From an uncultured Gammaproteobacteria bacterium (lineage in GTDB: Bacteria; Pseudomonadota; Gammaproteobacteria; Arenicellales; UBA868): a stretch of DNA of 29,105 nt. The translations under genes and the position numbers were made by a program. Position 1 is the stretch's first letter. The number at the start of each line of letters is the position of its first letter. Positions 15,579 through 24,240 of this stretch are shown piece by piece. Location: the NCBI GenBank assembly GCA_913051905.1, contig CAJXBY010000009.1, positions 1 through 29,105 on the forward strand, written 5' to 3'. The notes beneath the pieces were generated by a model, which saw only the letters and a program-made list of their open reading frames with translations, was not told the DNA's origin and made no database searches.

Positions 15579-16670
15579 ATGACTGAAACCCTGACGCTGG
15601 AGTCCGTGACCGCCCGGGCTGTGCTGTTGCCGCTTGCCCGTCCCGTGGTCGCCCGCATCGCGACGATCGAGCAGTGGCCGCTGATTCTGATCGATCTGCA
15701 CACGCGGGAGGGGATCACCGGCCGGGCATACCTCGAACCTTATGTACCCAAGTCGATGCAGTATCTGATACCGGCGCTCAACGATCTGGCGGAGATGTTC
15801 CGCGGCCGGCCGGTGGTGCCCGTAGACATGTACGACCAGGCGCGGAAATCCCTGCATTTCGTCGGCTATGAAGGCCTTGCCATGATCGCGGTCGCAGGTT
15901 TCGACATGGCCGCGTGGGATGCGCTCGCCCGGGCTGCGGATCTGCCCTTGTGCGAGTTTCTGGGAGGCTCACGGGCGCCGGTGCTGAGCTATAACAGCAA
16001 CGGGCTGTGGCTGAGCGAACCCGCGGCTGTTGCCGCTGAAGCGGTGGAACTGCGCGAAGAGGGCGGGTTCCAGGGCCTCAAACTGCGCATGGGCCGCACC
16101 CGGGTGAAAGACGATATCGCCACCTTTGAAGCGGTGCGCAACAGCGTGGGTGACGACATGGCCCTGATGGTCGATTTCAACCAGGGGCTGAACCGTGCCG
16201 AGGCGCTCTACCGCTGCCATGCCCTCGATGACCTCGGACTGGCCTGGCTCGAAGAACCCATTCTGTATGACGATCTGGAAGGCTATGCCGAACTCGCCCG
16301 GCAACTCAAAACACCCCTGCAGATCGGCGAGAACTTCTACGGCCCGCGCGAACTCTACAAAGCCATCCGGTTGCAGGCCTCAGATCTCGTGATGCCGGAC
16401 TTCATGCGCATCGGCGGGATCACGGGCTGGCTGCGGGCGGCTCCCATCGCCGCTGCTGCCGGCATTCCTGTCTCTACTCATCTTTACCCTGAGGTCGGCG
16501 CCCATGTAATGCGAGTGAGCGAGACCGCCCATTGGCTGGAGTGGCAAAGCTGGGCGGATCCGATCCTCTTGGAACCGTATCCGATCATCGACAGTCATCT
16601 TCACATCCCCGATAAGCCAGGCCTGGGGCTGGAGTGGAACGAAGCAGTGGTGAAAGCACACCTCTGCTGA
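15579..16670 (+). CDS. Enolase-superfamily protein, mandelate racemase subgroup (racemase or acid-sugar dehydratase)
   Basis: Enzymes of this group abstract the alpha proton of a carboxylate and lead to racemisation or dehydration. The 363-aa protein has the capping domain (1-130) and the barrel. Metal ligands are Asp199 (V-D-F-N), Glu225/226 (L-E-E-P) and Glu251 (G-E-N-F). The catalytic His-Asp pair is His301 (S-T-H-L) and Asp274 (P-D-F-M-R-I-G-G). The second-strand motif is K-L-R (168-170) instead of the usual K-x-K, so Lys168 remains but the second position is Arg. With the downstream lactonase and dead sugar dehydrogenase, an acid-sugar dehydratase is plausible but unproven. ATG is preceded by AGGAAA. 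Confidence 0.88.
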   Translation: MTETLTLESVTARAVLLPLARPVVARIATIEQWPLILIDLHTREGITGRAYLEPYVPKSMQYLIPALNDLAEMFRGRPVVPVDMYDQARKSLHFVGYEGLAMIAVAGFDMAAWDALARAADLPLCEFLGGSRAPVLSYNSNGLWLSEPAAVAAEAVELREEGGFQGLKLRMGRTRVKDDIATFEAVRNSVGDDMALMVDFNQGLNRAEALYRCHALDDLGLAWLEEPILYDDLEGYAELARQLKTPLQIGENFYGPRELYKAIRLQASDLVMPDFMRIGGITGWLRAAPIAAAAGIPVSTHLYPEVGAHVMRVSETAHWLEWQSWADPILLEPYPIIDSHLHIPDKPGLGLEWNEAVVKAHLC

Positions 16671-16698
16671 CCACCTGCGGCCGGCCGGGAGCGCTGTT

Positions 16699-17370
16699 TC
16701 AGTTTGTCCTGGACCTCGGTGTGATGCCGTGCGAGTGAAGATGCATGGCGAGATCGATCACGATCTTGATCACGACGAACACCACAATGGCCGTTACCGG
16801 TGAAGGTACGGATTGCGCCACAGAAGCGCCGATCAGAACCGTCAGGTGGATGAGAATGATCCGCGCATAGGGTTTCCAGAAATAATCGGCGAATCCCTTT
16901 TCGAGGTATTCCTGCCGACCAAAATAATTGCGCCACAGGGAAACCCCGTGGCTGACCAGCAAAGCGACGAAGAAGAGCTTGAGGGCCAGAAATTCATGAT
17001 GAATCCAGAAACTCGATTGCGACCCGAACATCAGGAGAACAAATACCCCGTGAACCAGGGTAAACAGACCATAGTGGGCGGTAAAGAAAAGGGTGACGCT
17101 CACTTTATCCTTTCTCGAGCCGGGATCTACCGACCGCCCGTTCAGCTTGACCCTGGTGGCTGATCTGCCCTGGGCAAAGAGCATTCGGATGACCGTGGAG
17201 CACCCGACAACGATGTTTTCCAGCCAGTACAGCAATATGACATCGAAGGCGTTCCAGCCGAGGAAGAGCGCACCCAGAATCGGGATCAGGTTCACCAGTA
17301 CCAGTACCTGCGCACTGGGCAGCCGCAGTGCCCCTAAAGCTTCCGATAACCGCGCAGGCCAGGCGTTCAC
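16699..17370 (-). CDS. DUF6498 family integral membrane protein
   Basis: A 223-aa polytopic membrane protein with about six predicted helices (roughly 21-38, 41-62, 91-115, 127-147, 169-187 and 191-211). Recognisable motifs are W-N-A-F-D-V-I-L-L-Y-W-L-E-N (39-52) and H-Y-G-L-F-T-L-V-H-G-V-F (99-110), both typical of DUF6498 proteins. The function is unknown. The start is a GTG at 17,370 with AAGG shortly upstream. It lies tail-to-tail with the enolase-superfamily gene and 95 bases downstream of the 2-oxoglutarate oxygenase gene on the same strand. Confidence 0.82.
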   Translation of the reverse strand: MNAWPARLSEALGALRLPSAQVLVLVNLIPILGALFLGWNAFDVILLYWLENIVVGCSTVIRMLFAQGRSATRVKLNGRSVDPGSRKDKVSVTLFFTAHYGLFTLVHGVFVLLMFGSQSSFWIHHEFLALKLFFVALLVSHGVSLWRNYFGRQEYLEKGFADYFWKPYARIILIHLTVLIGASVAQSVPSPVTAIVVFVVIKIVIDLAMHLHSHGITPRSRTN

Positions 17371-17465
17371 GGGCCTTCAGTCCAGGTTTGTCGCGTTGAC
17401 GGACGGGCCGAATGGATTGCAAAAACCATCATTGCCTCGGCTTTGTGGATTCTGATCAGCTCGTC

Positions 17466-18245
17466 TCAAGGCGGTAATAGATCGTCCGGTGCATCACGCA
17501 GGAGCGCCTTTTCGACGTTGTCAAAACTCATCAGTGCCATCAGACGGGTTGTTCTGCCTTCTACCGGCGTGACGCGATGCAGGCTGTGCCGGCCCCGGAA
17601 CAGGACCATATCTCCGGGCTGAAAACTCACTGCGATGCGTTGTCCGTCATTGCCGTTCAGAATCGATTCAACCGACGGGAAGTTTTCGTCTTCACTGCTC
17701 CGCACCGCAGGGATGTATTCGAAATCGCCGCCGGTTTCAGCGGGCCGCAGCAATATTGATGCAACCAGTTCACACGCATCAAAATGCCACCCTAACTGGT
17801 CATTCCGGGCCATTACCGTGTAATTGAGTGACCCCCTCGGATCGCTGTAGCGGTAAAGCGGCGCACCGGGTAGCAAGTCCCGGATAAACGTCAACAGATC
17901 GTCACCTTCAAACAGCTGTCTCAGCGGAGAGTCTGAAGAAATCAGCTTGCGGGAGACATACCGCACGGCAAATCGCACCGTTGCGTTCCGGGGGTGGCCT
18001 GCCGGGTAACTATCGTCCGGCTGACCGTAATAAGGCGTGTACTGATTGTTGCTCGGATGGGCCTGAGATTCGAGGGCGATGGCGTCCTGCCGGCAGCGGG
18101 ATAACCCCTCGGGGCTCAGAAACTGGGGAAAGCGACAGGCACCCACCGATGCCAGCTCCGACCGGGCAGACGCTATCCGTTGCAGCGTCTGCGGATCGGC
18201 CATTCTGTGAATGGGGTAAATCTCAGAATTTACAATGGACTCCAT
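17466..18245 (-). CDS. 2-oxoglutarate/Fe(II)-dependent oxygenase (HalD/ArpA-like), hydroxylase-type
   Basis: A 259-aa double-stranded beta-helix oxygenase. The iron ligands are His154 and Asp156 (W-H-F-D) and a distal His, probably His223 (R-H-S-L-H-R-V-T-P-V). Arg231 or Arg234 (G-R-T-T-R-L) should bind 2-oxoglutarate. The sequence H-R-V-T-P-V-x-G-x-x-x-R and L-N-Y-T-V-M-A place it near ArpA and the amino-acid halogenase HalD. The intact Asp at the second ligand position means hydroxylation, not halogenation (halogenases have Gly there). I start at ATG 18,245; a GTG at 18,278 would add 11 residues and neither has a clear ribosome binding site. The substrate is unknown. Confidence 0.82.
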   Translation of the reverse strand: MESIVNSEIYPIHRMADPQTLQRIASARSELASVGACRFPQFLSPEGLSRCRQDAIALESQAHPSNNQYTPYYGQPDDSYPAGHPRNATVRFAVRYVSRKLISSDSPLRQLFEGDDLLTFIRDLLPGAPLYRYSDPRGSLNYTVMARNDQLGWHFDACELVASILLRPAETGGDFEYIPAVRSSEDENFPSVESILNGNDGQRIAVSFQPGDMVLFRGRHSLHRVTPVEGRTTRLMALMSFDNVEKALLRDAPDDLLPP

Positions 18246-18331
18246 AGTGGTGTTCGATTTGAGAATGTCCTGCCGCACACCAGGGCTGTATATTCAGATC
18301 GGTCCCTGGTGACTATAGCAGTGACAAAAAG

Positions 18332-18478
18332 ATGAAAACGATCAGAACGTTTCCGCCCAAGATAAAAGTATTGGAGAAGGGCGTCTGGATCCGAATGAAG
18401 CGGGGCGACCGGCTCGCCGCCCGGATCTGGCTACCGGAAGATGCAGGGCCGGACAATGTTGTCCTTTGCTTTGACTAA
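18332..18478 (+). pseudogene. N-terminal remnant of a CocE/NonD-type hydrolase
   Basis: A 48-codon frame starting M-K-T-I-R-T-F-P-P contains R-G-D-R-L-A-A-R-I-W-L-P-E-D-A. This is the same segment that opens the intact CocE/NonD hydrolase at 20,146 (there D-G-I-Q-L-A-A-R-I-W-L-P-E-D-A). After this match the reading turns unrelated within a few residues and stops, and the SMP-30 gene begins seven bases later. The catalytic domain is absent, so this is a truncated remnant of a second, diverged hydrolase gene of the same family. Confidence 0.7.
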
Positions 18479-18484
18479 CTCCAC

Positions 18485-19396
18485 ATGAACGTTACCTCGG
18501 TTATCGAAGGTGATGTCACCTGTATATGGTCGGGACCTGCCCTTTGCGGAGAGGGACCCGTGTGGATACCCGACCAATCGGCACTCTACTGGGTGGACAT
18601 CGATGGGTGCAGAGCACACCGATACGACGTCACAAACAGCGAGGTGACGACCTGGGCACTGGTCGAGGAAACCAGTTGGTTACTGCCTTGCCAAGGCCGC
18701 AAAGAGTTTATCGCAGGCTGCAAGACGGGGGTGTATCTTGTCGATCTCGCTGCTGGGAAACGGGTTCAATTATTCGACCCCGAACCTGATCAGCCGGACA
18801 ACAGATTCAATGATGCTAAAACAGATTCAGACGGTCGAATCTGGGCTGGCACCATGCGGGATGGCGGCCCCGAAAAGACCGGCTGGCTCTACCGTATTGA
18901 ATCCGATCTCAAGTATCAGCGTTGTGACGGCCCCTATGCAATAACGAACGGTCCGGCAATTTCACCCGAAGGTGATGTTCTGTATCATGTGGATACCTGC
19001 GGCGGCCTGGTTTATGCATTCGATAAACATTCTGACGGCGAGCTACGGAATCAGCGGGTATTCGTCACCATCGACCCATCAGATGGTCAACCGGATGGAC
19101 TTACAGTCGACAACAACGGCTATGTCTGGCTCGCACACTGGGGTGGTTACCGCTTAACGAGATTTACGCCCGATGGCCACGTGGATGGTATCGTCCCGGT
19201 TCCGGTGCCGCAGGTCACCAGCTGTACCTTTGGTGGAGCGGACATGAGTACTCTGTTTATTACGAGTGCAGCACGCGACGTTGATCTCACAGCTTATCCC
19301 AACGCCGGGGGGCTGTTCTGTGTGGCTACCTCCGTATCCGGTCCAGTCGTCCAGCCATTCAGAATGTCGAATGCTACGGATAGAGTCACTGGCTGA
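18485..19396 (+). CDS. SMP-30/gluconolactonase family lactonase
   Basis: SMP-30 enzymes hydrolyse sugar lactones with a single divalent metal in a six-bladed propeller. The 303-aa protein is full length. The ligands are visible: Glu23 in C-G-E-G-P-V-W, Asn155 in I-T-N-G-P-A and Asp204 in Q-P-D-G-L-T-V-D. The substrate-side N-R-F-N-D is at 106-110. It lies between a hydrolase remnant and a broken xylose-dehydrogenase-like gene. In the Weimberg/Dahms pathways a pentose dehydrogenase makes the lactone that such an enzyme opens, so a pentonolactonase role is a reasonable guess. No good ribosome binding site precedes ATG 18,485. Codons look less GC-rich than in the genes left of 17 kb. Confidence 0.9.
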   Translation: MNVTSVIEGDVTCIWSGPALCGEGPVWIPDQSALYWVDIDGCRAHRYDVTNSEVTTWALVEETSWLLPCQGRKEFIAGCKTGVYLVDLAAGKRVQLFDPEPDQPDNRFNDAKTDSDGRIWAGTMRDGGPEKTGWLYRIESDLKYQRCDGPYAITNGPAISPEGDVLYHVDTCGGLVYAFDKHSDGELRNQRVFVTIDPSDGQPDGLTVDNNGYVWLAHWGGYRLTRFTPDGHVDGIVPVPVPQVTSCTFGGADMSTLFITSAARDVDLTAYPNAGGLFCVATSVSGPVVQPFRMSNATDRVTG

Positions 19397-19484
19397 GAGC
19401 ACCTGGAACTGTGGACAACGACTCTCCACGTTGGTGCCTGCTTAATCTACAAACGTTGTACTCGAAAATCGGGGAATTGATTCC

Positions 19485-20116
19485 ATGAAGGTAGAGGCCA
19501 TAGCCACTTACCCCAAGCCTCGTGAACAGAGTCGGCGTCATCACCGGTGGCGGTTCTGGTATCGGTGCCTCGACAGTCTTCAGACAGTTATCCAGTCGAT
19601 CGTTGATTCCTCCGGACCGATTCGGATTCTTGTAAATAACGCCGCATGAGATGACCGGCATTCAGTAGAGGAGGTAACACCGGAGTATTTCGACGAGAAA
19701 TTTCCGGTAAACATGCACCATCATTTTTTGCTGCCCAGTCTGTCATTCCGGGAATGAAATCCGCTGGTGGCGGTTCCATCAACAATATGGGCTCTATCAG
19801 TTGGATGATTGGTTCGGAAAATATGCCCCCCTATCGGGCTGCTAAATCCGCAATCGTTGGACTAACGCGGGCACTGGCTCGTGAGTTGGGTCCGTATAAC
19901 ATCCGCGTCAATTCAATTCTCCCCAGATGGATAATAACGGAACGACAGAAAGAATTGTGGCTCACGCGCGAAGGAGAAGCAGAGTTGATGCAGCGTCAAT
20001 GCCTAAAACGAAAACTGGAGCCGGATGAGATTACAAAGATCGTTTTGTTTTTCGCTTCTGATGACAGTGGAATCTGCACCAATCAGAATTTTATCGCTGA
20101 TGGTGGCTGGGCTTGA
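19485..20116 (+). pseudogene. Broken SDR gene, xylose/aldose 1-dehydrogenase (Caulobacter XylB)-like
   Basis: A single SDR can be traced across three frames. From ATG 19,485 the frame reads to A-T-Y-P, where an extra base near 19,511-19,516 shifts it. S-L-V-N-R-V-G-V-I-T-G-G-G-S-G-I-G follows. About 40 codons seem to be missing near 19,570-19,580. G-P-I-R-I-L-V-N-N-A-A then ends in TGA (19,647-19,649), where relatives have Asn before D-D-R-H. D-D-R-H-S-V-E-E-V-T-P continues, and a lost T in the run at 19,724-19,729 shifts the frame again. The rest (S-I-S-W, Y-R-A-A-K, Q-C-L-K, F-A-S-D-D) reads openly from 19,754 to 20,116. N-D-D-R-H, G-S-I-S-W and Q-C-L-K are hallmarks of XylB-like dehydrogenases. 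Four lesions make it clearly non-functional. Confidence 0.85.
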
Positions 20117-20145
20117 ATTCAAATATTTTTATCTAGAGAAAAGCG

Positions 20146-22182
20146 ATGAAAGAAAACGAGATTCATATTGTGACCACGTTTCCACGGCCGGTTCAGGAGA
20201 TTGAAAACATTTTCATTCCCCTGGCGGACGGTATTCAACTGGCCGCGCGCATCTGGTTACCCGAGGATGCCGAACAGAACCCCGTACCGGCGATTCTGGA
20301 GTTTCTGCCTTACCGCAAACGCGACGGGACGTCAGAGCGAGATGCATTGACCCATCCGTACTACGCGGGCCACGGCTATGCGTGTGTCCGGGTGGATATG
20401 CGGGGAGCCGGAGACTCTGAAGGCATTCTGGAAGACGAGTATCTGAAAGTCGAACAGGACAACGCACTGGAAGTACTGGAGTGGATCACTGCACAGCCCT
20501 GGTGCAGCGGCCAAACCGGCATGATTGGTATTTCATGGGGCGGGTTTAATGGACTGCAGATCGCAGCCCGCCGGCCGCCCTCCCTCAAGGCTATTGTGAC
20601 GATCGCGTCGACCGATGACCGCTACGCTGATGATATTCACTATTTGGGCGGTGTCATGATCAACGATGCGATGTCATGGGGAGGCACCATGTTCGCCTTC
20701 AATTCCAGACCGCCCGACCCTGCCATTGTTAAAGAAGGCTGGGATGACCTGTGGATGGCGCGGCTTAAAGCGAATGACCCCTGGTCGATGAAGTGGCTGT
20801 CACACCAGACCAGAGACGCCTTCTGGAAACATGGATCAGTCTGTGAAAACTATGCGGACATAGAATGTGCAGTGTACGCGGTCGGGGGCTGGGCAGATGG
20901 TTACTCCAACGCCGTGCCTAGAATGCTGGAAGGCCTGACGTGCCCCAGGAAAGGTCTTGTTGGCCCTTGGGCTCACAAATACCCCCACTTTGCATTGCCC
21001 GGGCCGCGAATGGGATTTCTACAGGAAACCCTGCGCTGGTGGGATTACTGGCTAAAAGATATCGATACCGGCATTATGGATGAGCCACAGTATCGCGTCT
21101 GGATGCAGGACAGCGCACCGCCTGCGACACACTACCTGGTTCGAAACGGCCGGTGGGTCGCTGAGCCGTCCTGGCCTAGCGCGCACATTCAATGGCAGAA
21201 AACTTATCTGTCTCAGAAACGATTGACCGATCAGCCCGGTAATAACGAAGAAATTCAGATTCACACACCGCAGACCATGGGCGCTCGGCAGGGTGAATGG
21301 TGTGGCTATGGGCCGGATCCGGATCTTCCCGCGGATCAACGCGAGGACGATGGCTGTTCCGTTGTATTTGAAACTGATCCGCTCGCCGAACCTGTAGAGA
21401 TTCTGGGTGCGCCGGTACTGACATTACAGCTGGCATCCGATCAGCCGAATGCATTCATTGTCGCCCGTCTGAACGACGTAGCACCTGACGGTGCATCGAC
21501 CCGGGTGACGTTTGGGGCGCTGAACCTCACTCATAGAGAGAGTCATGAATTTCCTGAACCTTTGGTGCCGGGTGAAACCTATGAAATCCGTCTTCAGCTC
21601 AACGATGTGGCTCAGGTATTCCCGGCAGGACACCGAATCCGTATTGCTATATCCAATACGTTATGGCCTTTGTTCTGGCCGTCACCGGACCTGGTGACCC
21701 TCACCTTGAACACCAGGGAAAGCCATCTGGAACTGCCGATACGACCACGGCGTGAATCCGATCAGGAATTAAGACCGTTCGAACGCGCGGAGAGTTCACA
21801 ACCACAATCTGCTGAGGCGCTTGAACCGCCGGCTTATAAACGCGTAGTGGAGCGTGACGATAGGCTGGGCGAATCCCGACTTACGGTCATTGACGACACC
21901 GGCATGACCCGCCTCACCGAGTTGGGCTGGGAACATGGATCCGTATCCAGGCAGAACTACTCGATTCGCGATGGCGACCCCAATTCCGGGAAAATCGACC
22001 TGCACTGGACGATGCGCTTCCGGCGACCTGATGCGGATCTCGACATCCGAACAGAGACACGGTCGCGATTGACCTCAACGCGAACCGAGTTCCTCTTCAC
22101 CGCGGAGATGGACGTGTACGAGCACGAAAAGAAAACTTATTCCAAGACCTGGTCCAGGTCATTCGCCCGTCATCTGAACTAG
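20146..22182 (+). CDS. CocE/NonD family hydrolase (S15-type esterase/acylase)
   Basis: An intact 678-aa alpha/beta hydrolase of the cocaine-esterase / X-Pro dipeptidyl-peptidase S15 group, which cleaves esters or amides. The nucleophile is Ser130 in G-I-S-W-G-G. The oxyanion/entry motif Y-R-K-R-D-G is at 56-61 and R-G-A-G-D-S-E-G at 86-93. Probable Asp and His partners lie in G-G-W-A-D-G-Y and G-P-W-A-H-K-Y. The C-terminal jelly-roll domain (from about 410) shows P-A-G-H-R-I-R-I-A-I-S. No signal peptide is seen, so it is probably cytoplasmic. It starts 30 bases after the dehydrogenase pseudogene. A remnant of a related gene lies 1.7 kb upstream. The substrate cannot be told. Confidence 0.92.
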   Translation: MKENEIHIVTTFPRPVQEIENIFIPLADGIQLAARIWLPEDAEQNPVPAILEFLPYRKRDGTSERDALTHPYYAGHGYACVRVDMRGAGDSEGILEDEYLKVEQDNALEVLEWITAQPWCSGQTGMIGISWGGFNGLQIAARRPPSLKAIVTIASTDDRYADDIHYLGGVMINDAMSWGGTMFAFNSRPPDPAIVKEGWDDLWMARLKANDPWSMKWLSHQTRDAFWKHGSVCENYADIECAVYAVGGWADGYSNAVPRMLEGLTCPRKGLVGPWAHKYPHFALPGPRMGFLQETLRWWDYWLKDIDTGIMDEPQYRVWMQDSAPPATHYLVRNGRWVAEPSWPSAHIQWQKTYLSQKRLTDQPGNNEEIQIHTPQTMGARQGEWCGYGPDPDLPADQREDDGCSVVFETDPLAEPVEILGAPVLTLQLASDQPNAFIVARLNDVAPDGASTRVTFGALNLTHRESHEFPEPLVPGETYEIRLQLNDVAQVFPAGHRIRIAISNTLWPLFWPSPDLVTLTLNTRESHLELPIRPRRESDQELRPFERAESSQPQSAEALEPPAYKRVVERDDRLGESRLTVIDDTGMTRLTELGWEHGSVSRQNYSIRDGDPNSGKIDLHWTMRFRRPDADLDIRTETRSRLTSTRTEFLFTAEMDVYEHEKKTYSKTWSRSFARHLN

Positions 22183-22286
22183 TCTGGGCGTCGCTGAATG
22201 AGGGGTCTCCACTTCTCGAATCGGCACTGACCCACTTCGGCTCATCGAAAATACTCCTTTACCTTTCTCCGATCACGGAGACCACC

Positions 22287-23066
22287 TTACAGTCCGCTGA
22301 CGAACCGCTGGATGGCGGCATTGACCGTCTCCGGGTGGGTCATGTTCGGGGCATGGCCCGCACCGTCGATCCGCACCAGCCCGCGGCAATCCGGCAGCGC
22401 AGCCTCGATCACTTTGGCTTTGTCCATCGGGATCGCCTGGTCATCCTCACCGTGGATCAGCAGAACCGGGCAGCGGATCTGGCCCAGCCGGTGTGTGATG
22501 TCCTCGCGCGACAGCAGGGTCTGTGCCGGATAGGCCACTGTGGAGCGGTCGCGGGCGTCCCAGATGGCCTGCCATTTTGCAATCAGCTCCGGATCGCCCA
22601 GTACCAGATTACCGACCAAATCACCCACGTCGCCGAGCGGTTCACCGCTTTGCCAGTGGGCCATGACTTCCTCGTAGCCCGTGATCTCTTCAGGCGTGTT
22701 GACCCCGGATTCGCTGCCGATCAGCACAATGGCACGCACCCGGTCGCGGTGCGTGAGTGCCGCACGCAACGACAGGAATCCGCCCTGGCTCATACCGACG
22801 AACACCGCCTGGTCTATACCCAGATGATCCAGCAGTGCGACTGCGTCATCGGCCGAATCCCAGTAGGTAAAAGGACCGGTTACCGGTGTCCCACCGAAAC
22901 CCCGCTCGTCCCAGGCGATGCAGCGGCAGGTGCCGGAAAGCGCAGCCACCTGCGCATCGAACATGGTCAGGTCAAGAAAAAAGCCGTGACTGAAGATCAG
23001 CACCGGGCCCCCACCCCCTGAGTCCGTGTAGTTGATGGACTGGCCGTTGATCTTAGCTATCGGCAT
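22287..23066 (-). CDS. Alpha/beta hydrolase
   Basis: A 259-aa alpha/beta-hydrolase of the 3-oxoadipate-enol-lactonase/haloperoxidase-like type. H-G is at 27-28 (oxyanion), the nucleophile Ser93 in G-M-S-Q-G-G, acid Asp208 or 209 in H-G-E-D-D-Q, and His238 in G-A-G-H-A-P. An ester, lactone or C-C bond could be the target. AGGAG lies eight bases upstream of the ATG, a good ribosome binding site. It is the last gene of a minus-strand run with the TauD-like, 3-hydroxyisobutyrate-dehydrogenase-like and PhyH genes (24-97 base gaps). It is convergent with the CocE gene. Confidence 0.9.
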   Translation of the reverse strand: MPIAKINGQSINYTDSGGGGPVLIFSHGFFLDLTMFDAQVAALSGTCRCIAWDERGFGGTPVTGPFTYWDSADDAVALLDHLGIDQAVFVGMSQGGFLSLRAALTHRDRVRAIVLIGSESGVNTPEEITGYEEVMAHWQSGEPLGDVGDLVGNLVLGDPELIAKWQAIWDARDRSTVAYPAQTLLSREDITHRLGQIRCPVLLIHGEDDQAIPMDKAKVIEAALPDCRGLVRIDGAGHAPNMTHPETVNAAIQRFVSGL

Positions 23067-23090
23067 GCCCTGGCTCCTGCGCTCTGTGTT

Positions 23091-24143
23091 CTATTGCTTG
23101 GGTGTCGACAGCCGGACCCGGTGCATCAACCTTTGACCTTCGATGTCTGAAGGGTCCGAAGCCGAGTGCAGCACCAGCGTATTAAGCCAGGCGACGAAAT
23201 CGCCTTCCTGCCACTGGTGCTCGTAGCGCACGCCCTTCTTGACACTGGGCCGTAGCGCCTGACTCAGGATATCGACCGTCTCATCGATATCATGCCTGAT
23301 CGCACCACTGTCTACATCCACCAGATAAACGGCTTTACCCGGCGTCACATAGAAGGACTCCTGTCCGGTCAGGGGATGCCGGCGAATACATCTGTGGCGT
23401 CCCCCGCCCACCGCGTGTTCATGGGCCAGCTTGAAATTCCGCATTCCGGCCGAGGCATCCTGCGGGTCAACACCAAAGCCGATGCGCCGTGTGCCGTCAT
23501 CTGTCATGTACGAGGGACCGGAGTCCACCCGGCGTGATTCATCGGGAAACTCGTCGTTCGGCGAACGCATGTACACCACCTGGCAGTGCCGGAGCTCTTC
23601 GGTAATATCGGGATCCATTCGCTCCATGGCACCCACACCGGAGGTGAAATAGGTCTCGCCGCCAGAATCGCTCTGCCAGCCGACGGGGTTATACATGGTC
23701 GTCAGTTCCGGCAAGCCGCTGTGCATGTCATGCAGGCCGTCGGCATGCCAGGCTGAGAAGGTGAAGCCGAGTACCGGGGTCAGCTGAGTGTTCTTTATTC
23801 CGTGGTAGTTCTCGAGCATGACATTGCCGAGCACGGAGACCTGGGGACAGTCCGGCAGCTGTGCGCCCCCGCTGACCCGGTGTTCCGTCGTGGGTGCGCC
23901 AAAGCCGAACAGAAACTCGCTCTGGGCGGGATCATGCCAGCCGAAGGCCTCGTTGAAGGCGACCTCGCCGTGAGGCATCAGGGCATTCTGCTCCCGGAAC
24001 AACAGCAGTCCGTGTTGCAGAAGACCAGCTCTCAAGGTCTCGACCGCCTGCGTTGAGAGATCAGCAGAAAGATCGACACCGGAACACTCGGCAAAAGGCT
24101 GTGTGCCCGCGCACTGGGCGATGGGCTTGAAGGCGATCGTCAT
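23091..24143 (-). CDS. TauD/TfdA family Fe(II)/2-oxoglutarate dioxygenase
   Basis: A 350-aa dioxygenase expected to hydroxylate a small, probably acidic substrate using O2 and 2-oxoglutarate. The facial triad is His133 and Asp135 (W-H-A-D-G) with His326 (V-L-H-S-A-S-D), and Arg342 (H-R-V-R) should bind 2-oxoglutarate. G-G-E-T-Y-F-T-S at 161-168 is the usual wall of the site. The N-terminal S-G-V-D-L and L-L-F-R-E-Q are typical of TauD. A 50-residue upstream extension (to 24,293) runs into the neighbouring coding region and is not protein-like, so I start at ATG 24,143. Close spacing to the next gene suggests an operon. The exact substrate is unknown. Confidence 0.9.
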   Translation of the reverse strand: MTIAFKPIAQCAGTQPFAECSGVDLSADLSTQAVETLRAGLLQHGLLLFREQNALMPHGEVAFNEAFGWHDPAQSEFLFGFGAPTTEHRVSGGAQLPDCPQVSVLGNVMLENYHGIKNTQLTPVLGFTFSAWHADGLHDMHSGLPELTTMYNPVGWQSDSGGETYFTSGVGAMERMDPDITEELRHCQVVYMRSPNDEFPDESRRVDSGPSYMTDDGTRRIGFGVDPQDASAGMRNFKLAHEHAVGGGRHRCIRRHPLTGQESFYVTPGKAVYLVDVDSGAIRHDIDETVDILSQALRPSVKKGVRYEHQWQEGDFVAWLNTLVLHSASDPSDIEGQRLMHRVRLSTPKQ

Positions 24144-24240
24144 CCGGTAGGGTTCACCATTGACTGCCCGGTGGGCCCAGAGACACCGCTGATGCCCCGG
24201 GCGCGCGGGCGGGTAAACGGCTGGTGTCCGCTTTGCCGGG

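Noticed and set aside
17466..18245. Possible Fe/2-oxoglutarate halogenase
   Set aside because: Halogenases replace the second iron ligand with Gly or Ala; here W-H-F-D keeps the Asp, so hydroxylase chemistry is expected.
22250..22286. CTCCG-ATCA-CGGAG hairpin between convergent genes as terminator
   Set aside because: The stem is only five pairs and no T-run follows on either strand.
22335..23021. Plus-strand frame of 228 codons
   Set aside because: Shadow of the alpha/beta hydrolase gene, which has all catalytic motifs and a ribosome binding site.
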